Origin: a bacterium
GTDB taxonomy: Bacteria > Chloroflexota > Dormibacteria > UBA8260 > Bog-877
Assembly (NCBI GenBank): GCA_021802115.1
Contig: JAKABA010000249.1
Coordinates: 1 to 5,519, forward strand
Length of the DNA: 5,519 nucleotides
Direction: 5' to 3'
Positions 1-4,983 of this stretch are shown here, in pieces. A model generated the notes under the pieces. That model was not told the origin of the DNA and ran no database searches. It worked only from the letters and a program-made list of their open reading frames with translations. A program made the translations under genes and the position numbers. Positions within the stretch are counted from its first letter, which is position 1, and each line of letters starts with the position of its first letter.

Positions 1-1
1 G

Positions 2-34
2 GGCTGGTACCCCATCGTCGCCGCCTGCGCCTGA
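2..34 (+). CDS. C-terminal end of an unidentified plus-strand gene (partial)
   Basis: Frame 2 reads GWYPIVAACA followed by TGA at 32-34, and almost every codon ends in C or G, as expected for coding DNA here. The stop lies 13 bases before the stop of the convergent transporter, a normal spacing for convergent genes. Only ten residues are visible, so no product can be named, and a chance open frame is possible. Confidence 0.35.
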   Translation, partial: GWYPIVAACA

Positions 35-47
35 CCCGAGCTTCTGC

Positions 48-941
48 TCAGGTCTCCGCCACGACGGTCTGGGTCACGGGAGGCGGCGCTGCCTTGACTC
101 GGTTGGCCAGCACCGATCCAGCCAGGATCAGAAAGAACCCGAAGCCGATGCCGGCGGTGAAGCGTTCGTGCAGCACGGCGGCGCCCAGGGTCACCGCCAC
201 GGCGGGATTCACGTAGGTGATGACGGTCGCCCTGACCGCCCCGATCGAAGCTATCAGCTGGAAGAAGAGGATGAAGGCGGCGGCGGTGCAGACGACCCCC
301 AGGACCAGGATGGCCGCCAGCACCCGTTGCGGTGGCAGGGATCGGGGTGCGGCGATGATGGCGACGGGGAGGTATCCCAGGGCGCACAGCCCCAAGGACG
401 CCGCCACCACCCCCAGGCTGGGCAGATCGGCCAGCCGGCGAGCCAAGATCTGGGGGCCGGCCGCATAGCACACGATCACGGCGGCCATCTCCAGACCCGC
501 CACCACGGTCATGGTTCTGAAGTCGAAGCCAAGAACCGCCACCACTCCCGCCAGTCCGACCAGGAGTCCTGACAGTTGGACCCTGCCCAAGCGCTCCCGC
601 CGACCCGCCACGGCCACCATCACGGTCCCCACCAGCGGAACCGCCGCGACCAGGAGGCCGGCCAGCGAGCTGGTGATCCGCGTTTCCGCCTCCGAGAGCA
701 GGAGCCAGGGCACGGCGATCTCCACCACCGTGTAGGCCAGCAGCGGCCGCCAGCGGCGCAGAAGCGGGGAGAGCTGCCCACGCAGGTGGGCGATGGGCAA
801 GAGAAGGATCGCTCCAATGGCGGTGCGGCCGAAGACCAGGAAGACCGGGGAGACACTGACCACCGAGACCCGGATCAACAGATAGGGGAGCCCCCACACG
901 ATCGACATCGCCGCAAACAGCAGCCATCCCCGCCTGGTCAT
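48..941 (-). CDS. EamA/DMT-family membrane transporter
   Basis: A 297-residue inner-membrane protein of the drug/metabolite transporter superfamily, probably exporting a small metabolite, amino acid or drug; the substrate cannot be read from sequence. Ten hydrophobic segments fall into two EamA repeats (about residues 5-137 and 147-280). Family hallmarks are the N-terminal VWGLPY stretch (15-20) and the second-repeat signature YVNPAVAV...LHERFT (243-262). The tail from 281 is short, rich in Pro/Val/Thr and probably cytoplasmic. Length is typical of the family. The ATG start at 939-941 is followed at once by the basic MTRRGW and the first membrane segment, so it fits, although the SD (CAGG just upstream) is weak. 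The gene lies 184 bases downstream of the YCII gene on the same strand and may be read from it or from its own promoter. Confidence 0.95.
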   Translation of the reverse strand: MTRRGWLLFAAMSIVWGLPYLLIRVSVVSVSPVFLVFGRTAIGAILLLPIAHLRGQLSPLLRRWRPLLAYTVVEIAVPWLLLSEAETRITSSLAGLLVAAVPLVGTVMVAVAGRRERLGRVQLSGLLVGLAGVVAVLGFDFRTMTVVAGLEMAAVIVCYAAGPQILARRLADLPSLGVVAASLGLCALGYLPVAIIAAPRSLPPQRVLAAILVLGVVCTAAAFILFFQLIASIGAVRATVITYVNPAVAVTLGAAVLHERFTAGIGFGFFLILAGSVLANRVKAAPPPVTQTVVAET

Positions 942-951
942 GCCTGCAATT

Positions 952-969
952 GTCGGGGGCTGCCCCGAC
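952..969 (-). promoter_or_regulatory. Perfect hairpin just upstream of the transporter start
   Basis: GTCGGGG (952-958) and CCCCGAC (963-969) form a 7-bp stem with a 4-base loop, 10 bases before the transporter ATG. It would sit in the leader RNA next to the start codon, so it could limit ribosome access, act as an operator, or end a transcript from the YCII gene. No T-run follows it, so a simple intrinsic terminator is not supported. Confidence 0.35.
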
Positions 970-1095
970 TGCGGATGCGGACCCGATCAGCTCTGGCGTT
1001 GCGTGCGCCCCGCGTCCCACATGACGAACCTCTGGGCCCTGGTCGCAGAGCTGGCGATCCGCCTGGTGGCTCATCACATCCGGCGGCTAGCGGGC

Positions 1096-1127
1096 GATCG
1101 AAGAGTTCTGGGGTATCGCCTTCGATC
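1096..1127. repeat. Inverted repeat at the end of the YCII gene
   Basis: GATCGAAG (1096-1103) and CTTCGATC (1120-1127) are a perfect 8-bp inverted repeat with a 16-base loop overlapping the YCII stop codon. An alternative 6-bp pairing, GGCGAT (1093-1098) with ATCGCC (1115-1120), excludes the first. It may be a weak transcription end point for the YCII gene; there is no T-tract. Confidence 0.3.
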
Positions 1128-1506
1128 AGGCGCCGTCAGCATGTAGACAGCCATCTGCCTCGCGCACCATCGCGTCGAGTTCGGGGTCGTGGCCGATCGC
1201 CCTCACTTCTTGAGCGCAGCGGCAGGCGACTGCCATCTTGGCGGCCCATTTGAGCGCGTCCTCGCGCGATGGCACCTCGACGACCGTAAGTCCGCTGACG
1301 AACTCCGGGTATGGTCCGTCGCTGACCGTCCCATCGGTCGCCACGATGCTCGCCCTCTGGTCGTCAAGTCCGCCGGCAAGTACGTAGACGCCGGCGTCCA
1401 GAGCCTCCTGGATCACCGCATGGGCGGCCTTGGCCACAGCGGCCATGTCCTCGTCGGGGATGTGGTCCATCGCGTGAACACCGAAGGAAATCAGGTACTG
1501 GGTCAT
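1126..1506 (-). CDS. YCII-related domain protein (DGPF type)
   Basis: A 126-residue cytoplasmic protein of the YCII-related (dimeric alpha/beta barrel) superfamily. The function of most members is unknown; some act as small hydrolases or dehalogenases, and many actinobacterial ones sit beside ECF sigma-factor genes, which is not the case here. Visible features are the opening strand MTQYLISFGV, a DGPY motif at 63-66 (the DGPF variant), and the C-terminal strand-helix FVSGLTVVEVPS...DALKWAAKMA (69-92) ending in EVRAI. A longer frame opens at 1554, but the ATG at 1504-1506 is preferred: it has a strong SD six bases upstream and the upstream residues are Gly/Pro-rich and unlike the family. The gene follows the methyltransferase by 81 bases on the same strand and may be co-transcribed with it. 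Confidence 0.88.
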   Translation of the reverse strand: MTQYLISFGVHAMDHIPDEDMAAVAKAAHAVIQEALDAGVYVLAGGLDDQRASIVATDGTVSDGPYPEFVSGLTVVEVPSREDALKWAAKMAVACRCAQEVRAIGHDPELDAMVREADGCLHADGA

Positions 1507-1512
1507 CCCATG

Positions 1513-1520
1513 CCTCCCTT
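1513..1520 (-). promoter_or_regulatory. Ribosome binding site of the YCII gene
   Basis: On the minus strand this reads AAGGGAGG, close to the consensus SD, six bases before the ATG at 1504-1506. It fixes the start there rather than at 1554. Confidence 0.8.
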
Positions 1521-1566
1521 GTCCCGGCGGCTCACCCGGGGCCAAACCCTGCACGAACGCCTCCCC

Positions 1567-1583
1567 AGCTGCGAGCAGCAGCT
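1567..1583 (-). repeat. Small hairpin after the methyltransferase stop
   Basis: AGCTGC (1567-1572) and GCAGCT (1578-1583) form a 6-bp stem with a 5-base loop, a few bases past the methyltransferase TAA at 1588-1590. There is no T-run, so it may stabilise the mRNA end or weakly attenuate reading into the YCII gene. Confidence 0.25.
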
Positions 1584-1587
1584 AGCT

Positions 1588-2493
1588 TTACACAGCACCG
1601 CATGAAGTAGCTGAGTCGGCCATTCCTGCCGCCTCCCCGATGCGCGAGTCAAAAGGGCGTTGCGCCTGGCTCCGAGCGCCGGCCTCGGGCCACCCAGGGC
1701 GGCGGCCGCGGCGAGCGATCACGTGAGTCAAGGCGGCCAGGCGTCGGAAGGGATCGCGTCGGCCAGCTTCTGCCTCAGCCTCCAGGATCGCCCCGATCTC
1801 CGCTGGCGCCTCTACATCACCCCAATGGTCGGTGAACAGTCGGACGCCGTACCACGCGACGGGCTCTGCACCGGCAACGGAGAGCGCCGCCAGCACCTCC
1901 TCGGGATCGTCGCTACGCGCCCCCTCCACGCCCAGGCGGTTGGTGTACGACCGGCGTTCAAAGGCGGTCACGGCCCCTTCCCAGTCGCCGGCCATGGCCG
2001 CGCGGAGCGCGAGGTTGTTCCGGTTCTTCGACAGTACGGATACGAGGCCACCGGGACGGCAGGCCGCCACCAGCGCGCGGACTGCCTCGGTGAGGGAAGG
2101 CAAGTACATGACCACGCCGTGGCAGCACACTACGTCGAAGTCCGTGCCAGCCCGGCTCCAGTCGCCGATGCCACCTTGGCGTAGCTGCACTCGGCTCTGG
2201 ACCTCGTGCTCCTCTGACTCCAACGATTCCCTCGCCATGCGGAGCATCTCTTCAGAGGGATCGAGACCAACCACCTCGTAGCCCGCGCGGGCGAGGCGGA
2301 CAAGCTGAGTCCCCTGCCCGCAGCCGACATCGAGCACTCTAAGGGCGGCGCCTGATGCTGGATCTGGGAGCTGGGTCATCAGCTGGCGATGGACCAGCTC
2401 CTGCCGCACGACATCACGCACCAGACCGAGCCGCGCTTGCCAAGCAGGAACGGCGCGTGCGAAACCAGCAGCGCCCGGGGCTGCCTTTGCCAT
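1588..2493 (-). CDS. SAM-dependent methyltransferase, CmoM/SmtA-like
   Basis: A class I SAM-dependent methyltransferase, 301 residues from the ATG at 2491-2493. Counting from that start, motif I is VLDVGCGQG (53-61), the acidic motif II is GLDPS (76-80), and the post-II strand is FDVVCCHGVVMYL (119-131). The region SVLSKNRNNLALRAAMAGDW (152-171) and the C-terminal GVRLFTDHW...AALTHVIAR (216-261) resemble E. coli CmoM (SmtA), which methylates cmo5U34 in tRNA. The similarity is by eye. The tail from about 262 is 40 residues of low-complexity sequence absent from CmoM. A GTG at 2518-2520 would add nine residues, but neither start has a good SD, and a -10-like GATAAT six bases before the ATG favours leaderless translation from 2493. 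The substrate could be tRNA or a small molecule. Confidence 0.85.
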   Translation of the reverse strand: MAKAAPGAAGFARAVPAWQARLGLVRDVVRQELVHRQLMTQLPDPASGAALRVLDVGCGQGTQLVRLARAGYEVVGLDPSEEMLRMARESLESEEHEVQSRVQLRQGGIGDWSRAGTDFDVVCCHGVVMYLPSLTEAVRALVAACRPGGLVSVLSKNRNNLALRAAMAGDWEGAVTAFERRSYTNRLGVEGARSDDPEEVLAALSVAGAEPVAWYGVRLFTDHWGDVEAPAEIGAILEAEAEAGRRDPFRRLAALTHVIARRGRRPGWPEAGARSQAQRPFDSRIGEAAGMADSATSCGAV

Positions 2494-2499
2494 GCGCAG

Positions 2500-2505
2500 A
2501 TTATC
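2500..2505 (-). promoter_or_regulatory. Putative -10 element for a leaderless methyltransferase mRNA
   Basis: The minus strand reads GATAAT, five of six matches to TATAAT, ending six bases before the ATG at 2491-2493, so transcription would start at or near the A of ATG. No good -35 hexamer lies 17 bases upstream. Leaderless mRNAs are common in actinobacteria. If the GTG at 2520 is the true start, this lies inside the gene and is coincidental. Confidence 0.4.
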
Positions 2506-2537
2506 GCCCGCCCGCGCCACCTCGGTGAGGTGTGCCG

Positions 2538-2566
2538 GCTATCGCCAAATTTCAGCGTCTTCGCAA
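2538..2566 (-). promoter_or_regulatory. Candidate promoter for the methyltransferase gene
   Basis: On the minus strand, TTGCGA (2561-2566; 4 of 6 to TTGACA) and GATAGC (2538-2543; 3 of 6 to TATAAT) are separated by 17 bases in a locally AT-rich stretch. Transcription would start near 2531, upstream of the possible GTG start at 2520. Both hexamers are weak, and the element at 2500-2505 is an alternative. Confidence 0.3.
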
Positions 2567-2572
2567 TGTCCG

Positions 2573-2604
2573 CGTGACGCCTATCGCATGAGTCACGGGC
2601 GTCA
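2573..2604. promoter_or_regulatory. Overlapping inverted repeats, possible operator
   Basis: CGTGAC (2573-2578) pairs with GTCACG (2592-2597), and TGACGCC (2575-2581) pairs with GGCGTCA (2598-2604). Both repeats are perfect, share their left arm and are mutually exclusive as RNA stems. They lie just upstream of the candidate methyltransferase -35 hexamer, where a repressor or activator site would be expected. No regulator gene is adjacent. Confidence 0.35.
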
Positions 2605-2800
2605 TTCAAGTTGGGGGATCTCCAGTCCATCACTGGCAGCGAACGTGTCACCGTCACATGCCCTTGCTGCTGCTTCCGCGGATTGCGATCGGTCGTTGCC
2701 CGGCCGGGTGCCGGGGTGGGTGATGGTGGCCTCACGATGCAGCGGGCAGCCGGCCGGCCGAAGCCGAAAGCCGGCGCTGAGTGGGCGCGCCGCTGCTGCA

Positions 2801-2824
2801 GGCAGTGGCTGAATCGGCGCTGCC
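2801..2824 (-). terminator. Possible factor-independent hairpin after the tautomerase-like gene
   Basis: GGCAGTG (2801-2807) and CGCTGCC (2818-2824) form a 7-bp stem with one G·U pair and a 10-base loop, about 35 bases past the stop of the minus-strand gene. No T-tract follows, so the call rests on position and stem only. Confidence 0.25.
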
Positions 2825-2859
2825 CATGGCGAGGACCGGATGTCTGCGCCCACGCGTCC

Positions 2860-3246
2860 TCACTCACCGCTCTGGCTCCAAGCTCCCTCGCATAGGATCA
2901 GCCACACGCCCACCCGTCCCAGGGGGAGCGCGGACAGTCCGTCGCGGATGAGATCCGCCCGTCGCTGCTTGTCAACCACACGATTCCCGAACAACTTGGT
3001 GCGGACTTCGACAACGACATCAAGATCACCGACATCGAAAGCGGACCTCTTCCGGAACCGGATCTCGAGGTCGCCCGGGCCCAGCCGCCCAGTCCAAGGT
3101 TCCTCCGGGCACTCAACCGCCTCGCTGACCAGGTCCGGAAGCACCTCGGCAAGACGACGGAGCGTCTCCTCCCCCACCGATTCGTCGTGGGTGACATCGA
3201 TCAGCGGCACTGCCGCAGTTTCGCAGAGCCTCGGTCCTTTCGGCAT
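2860..3246 (-). CDS. Small tautomerase-like protein (uncertain)
   Basis: A 128-residue cytoplasmic protein that I do not recognise with certainty. It shows a beta-alpha-beta pattern: strand PLIDVTHD (14-21), helix EETLRRLAEVLPDLVSEAV (26-44), strand DLEIRFRKR (59-67), strand DLDVVVEVRTKLF (74-86), helix VVDKQRRADLIRDGLSAL (90-107), strand RVGVWLILCE (111-120). The first strand resembles the 4-oxalocrotonate tautomerase/MIF superfamily, whose members begin at a catalytic Pro-1. An in-frame GTG at 3208-3210 would give exactly such a start (V-PLIDVT) in a 116-residue protein, but only the ATG at 3244-3246 has an SD (AAGGGTG, seven bases upstream). With the ATG the Pro would be residue 14 and not N-terminal; Met1 is also followed by Pro. 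The gene is divergent from the kinase with 174 bases between starts. The coding call is better supported than the function. Confidence 0.65.
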   Translation of the reverse strand: MPKGPRLCETAAVPLIDVTHDESVGEETLRRLAEVLPDLVSEAVECPEEPWTGRLGPGDLEIRFRKRSAFDVGDLDVVVEVRTKLFGNRVVDKQRRADLIRDGLSALPLGRVGVWLILCEGAWSQSGE

Positions 3247-3420
3247 CGGTGGTCACCCTTGACGACTTCGTCCGGCTCGAAATGGGATCTCCTGCCGCTA
3301 CCCACCCGCCCCAGCAGTCCGCCATTACGACTGTGAGATAGACCGCCGCGGCCGGGCGCCCCACTTCCAAATCGCCTCGGGGAGTAGCCCTCGGGTGAGC
3401 CCACGAGCCAAACTGGGGCC
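3247..3420. promoter_or_regulatory. Divergent intergenic region with presumed promoters
   Basis: These 174 bases separate the divergent tautomerase-like and kinase genes and must hold promoters for both. On the plus strand TTGACG (3259-3264) is a good -35 match, but the best -10 partner 18 bases on is only TGGGAT (3283-3288). On the minus strand there are AT-richer spots near 3325-3345 but no clear hexamer pair. No strong operator-like palindrome is seen. Confidence 0.3.
3253..3260 (-). promoter_or_regulatory. Ribosome binding site of the tautomerase-like gene
   Basis: The minus strand reads AAGGGTGA, with AAGGGTG ending seven bases before the ATG at 3244-3246. It favours that ATG over the downstream GTG at 3208-3210, which has no SD-like sequence before it. 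Confidence 0.5.
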
Positions 3421-3969
3421 GTGACCGAGGGAGTGTGGCTAATCACCGGAGCACAGGGTTCCGGCAAGTCGACCGTCGCCGACCTTCTCGCGCGAAGATT
3501 CGAACGAGGTGTGCATGTCCGGGGCGGCCAGTTCTACCGCTGGGCTCTCTCTGGCTGGGTTCATTTCGATGACCGCGAGCGGCAAGCGGAGGCCCGGCGT
3601 CTTCTTGAGCTCCGGTACCGACTCTCGGCGATGGTTGCCGACGAGTACGCGTCGGCCGGGTTTGCCGTGGTCGTGCAAGACAACATCTACGGCAGCGATG
3701 TGGTGCGCTGGCTGGAAAGCGTGAGGACGAGGCCCCGGCACCTCGTGGTGCTCCGGCCGCGGCCGGATGTCGTCGCCGCCCGCGATGAGCAGCGTCGTCG
3801 GCTCACGGGCAAGGTCGCCTACCGTGGCGACTTCACCGTGTCCAAGAACGATCTGGACCTGGCCTCCACTCCGCGGCACCTGGGCCTGTGGGTCGACACC
3901 TCCGATCAGACTCCCGAGCAGACAGTGATGGAGGTGTTGACGAGGCGCCGGGAAGCGCAGGTCCACTGA
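3421..3969 (+). CDS. P-loop NTPase, kinase/phosphotransferase-like (AAA_33/CPT type)
   Basis: A 182-residue cytoplasmic protein with a near-N-terminal Walker A loop, GAQGSGKST at residues 10-18, and a Walker B-like strand FAVVVQD (81-87). The layout resembles small P-loop kinases and chloramphenicol phosphotransferase-like proteins (Pfam AAA_33/CPT), which phosphorylate small molecules or nucleotides. The segment LRPRPDVVAARDEQRRRLTGK (111-131) fits the Arg-rich lid, and LGLWVDTSDQTPEQTVMEVL (154-173) is the usual final strand and helix. At 34-38 the protein has RGGQF where relatives commonly have RGD-x-F, so the expected catalytic Asp appears to be Gly36. The GTG start at 3421 is used because the P-loop follows at the usual distance; the SD is poor (TGGGG close to the start). 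The substrate is unknown; resistance by phosphorylation is possible but unsupported. The gene is a single transcription unit on the plus strand. Confidence 0.85.
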   Translation: MTEGVWLITGAQGSGKSTVADLLARRFERGVHVRGGQFYRWALSGWVHFDDRERQAEARRLLELRYRLSAMVADEYASAGFAVVVQDNIYGSDVVRWLESVRTRPRHLVVLRPRPDVVAARDEQRRRLTGKVAYRGDFTVSKNDLDLASTPRHLGLWVDTSDQTPEQTVMEVLTRRREAQVH

Positions 3970-4072
3970 AGCCTTACAGGTCCCCCTTGCGCACGACGCC
4001 ACTGCCGAACTGGGTCGAGTGGAAGCCATCACTAAGCCCGCTGCGACGAGCGCCGCCCGAGCCGAAACGACA

Positions 4073-4099
4073 GCTGCGCGGCGATCCCGAGCGCGCAGC
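4073..4099. terminator. Hairpin 1 between convergent genes
   Basis: GCTGCGCG (4073-4080) and CGCGCAGC (4092-4099) form a perfect 8-bp stem with an 11-base loop, midway between the stops of the kinase and the M50-like gene. It probably acts in both directions; there is no T-tract, which is common for high-GC actinobacterial terminators. Confidence 0.5.
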
Positions 4100-4109
4100 A
4101 ATCACCTTC

Positions 4110-4130
4110 GCCCGGCACGACCGTGCGGGC
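4110..4130. terminator. Hairpin 2 between convergent genes
   Basis: GCCC (4110-4113) plus GCAC (4115-4118) pair with GTGC (4123-4126) plus GGGC (4127-4130), with one bulged G at 4114 and a GACC loop. It lies ten bases from hairpin 1, making a tandem pair, and is the first stem met by transcripts leaving the M50-like gene. Confidence 0.45.
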
Positions 4131-4144
4131 ACCCGCAGTATGCG

Positions 4145-4765
4145 CTACTCGTCGGCGGTGTTTGCTGGCCGCGGCTCTCGCCCTTGTAGCTGACGCCACG
4201 CTCGGATGGCGGCGCCCCCGTCCAGCGTGGGGATCGGAGTCAAAGCAGCGCAGGTGAACAAGACGTTCAGCCAGCCCAAATAGGCCAGAGCCCGAATTCG
4301 TGGGTGCCGACGGTGCAGCTTCAGGGCACCAATGCCGAGAAGGAGATTCCCAGCGGGGCCGCCGAGCGCCCGGAGCAGGTGGACGGTGGCTGGTAACGGC
4401 GGTTCCTCTGGATACGTGTTGTACGCGAGCGTCGCGGTGAAGACCACGCCCCTCATCGGCGCTCCGACTGACCTGGCCGCTGCGATGGTCCCGATCTGAT
4501 GAGCGATCATGCTCAACCCGGTCAGCCCAGCGAAGCCCAGTCCGGCCACTGTGGGTCCAGTTCTGGACCGGCCTGGGACCACTCTCGCCATGATCTGGCC
4601 AAGGACGGTCAGCCATCCGATGCTGATCCAAGCAGACCTGGTGGCTAACCAATCAGTACCCAAAGCCCGAACGATGAGCTGGGGGTCGGCTGCCGCCATG
4701 TCTTCGAGGACGTAGGGAGGCGGGTTCGGGGGCTCCGCCAGCAGTCGGTCGCGCAGCCCCGTCAT
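4145..4765 (-). CDS. M50 (site-2 protease)-like membrane protein lacking HExxH
   Basis: A 206-residue integral membrane protein with about four hydrophobic segments (near 43-60, 72-98, 125-150 and 158-180). The fold signatures of M50 metalloproteases are visible: GGPAGNLLLG (135-144) matches the usual (G/A)GPxxN motif, and LTPIPTLDGG (175-184) matches NPxPxLDGG, with the zinc-ligand Asp at 182. The first zinc motif, HExxH in active enzymes, is HQIGT at 89-93, in the right place just after the hydrophobic AGLTGLSMIA. Both the catalytic Glu and the second His are missing, so proteolysis is unlikely as in classical S2P; a binding or chaperone-like role is an inference. A longer frame runs to 5032, but its first 89 residues are low-complexity and contain an intrinsic terminator, so the ATG at 4763-4765 is used; a TAATGT/TGTAAT element just upstream suggests a leaderless mRNA. 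Confidence 0.8.
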   Translation of the reverse strand: MTGLRDRLLAEPPNPPPYVLEDMAAADPQLIVRALGTDWLATRSAWISIGWLTVLGQIMARVVPGRSRTGPTVAGLGFAGLTGLSMIAHQIGTIAAARSVGAPMRGVVFTATLAYNTYPEEPPLPATVHLLRALGGPAGNLLLGIGALKLHRRHPRIRALAYLGWLNVLFTCAALTPIPTLDGGAAIRAWRQLQGREPRPANTADE

Positions 4766-4772
4766 GGGCAAA

Positions 4773-4780
4773 ACATTACA
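4773..4780 (-). promoter_or_regulatory. Putative -10 element for the M50-like gene
   Basis: The minus strand reads TGTAATGT, holding TGTAAT and the actinobacterial-type TANNNT (TAATGT, 4773-4778), seven bases before the ATG at 4763-4765. It is a rare AT-rich patch in GC-rich DNA. No SD precedes the ATG, consistent with a leaderless message. No good -35 is seen. Confidence 0.45.
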
Positions 4781-4941
4781 ACTCACGATCCTGATGGCAC
4801 CGGGCCCCGGGCTGCCGATCCGGGTGTCGGTGCATCGGGTACTCGCCGCATCGATGAGTGCCCCGGGCGTTCCCGCTGGTCCGAGCGTGACGTGGACCGG
4901 GGTGAGACCCTGCGGCGCCTTCAGCCGCCGACTCCGCGGCG

Positions 4942-4983
4942 AAAAAAGCCGGGTTGGCCCACCTTCCTGCGGCGACCAACCCG
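4942..4983 (-). terminator. Intrinsic terminator on the minus strand
   Basis: Read on the minus strand, CGGGTTGG (4976-4983) pairs perfectly with CCAACCCG (4950-4957). The stem extends by one G·T and one C·G pair to about 10 bp with a 14-base loop, and is followed after two bases by six T (4942-4947). It is the only classic hairpin-plus-T-run in the window. It points away from the tRNA and towards the M50-like gene, so it should end transcripts coming from the tRNA-Arg side and insulate the M50-like gene. Confidence 0.75.

Larger units (their letters stand above)
2521..2859. other. Intergenic region without a convincing gene
   Basis: These 339 bases separate the methyltransferase from the tautomerase-like gene. 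Open frames exist on both strands, but their translations are rich in Arg, Ser, Pro, Ala and Cys and show no domain, and none has a good SD. The left part (2535-2605) is the most AT-rich and carries inverted repeats and promoter-like hexamers that would serve the methyltransferase. The right part holds GC-rich palindromes, including GGCCGGCC at 2752-2759 and GCCGGC copies at 2749-2754 and 2770-2775, plus a hairpin at 2801-2824. Confidence 0.6.

Noticed and set aside
576..1253. 225-residue plus-strand frame opposite the transporter and YCII genes
   Set aside because: It is antisense to two genes with clear domains, and its translation is a low-complexity Arg/Pro/His/Gln mixture expected from the reverse of high-GC coding DNA.
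1507..1554. Longer YCII protein starting at 1554
   Set aside because: The 16 extra residues are unlike the family and the internal ATG at 1506 has a strong, well-spaced SD.
2749..2775. Cluster of GCCGGC palindromes as a possible terminator or operator
   Set aside because: GC palindromes of this length are common at this base composition and no T-run or gene end is close.
2379..2867. 162-residue minus-strand frame over the intergenic region
   Set aside because: It overlaps the methyltransferase start region in another frame, is rich in Arg, Pro and Ser, and shows no domain or ribosome binding site.
3439..4101. 220-residue minus-strand frame opposite the kinase
   Set aside because: It lies antisense to the kinase with its P-loop, and its own translation has no recognisable motif.
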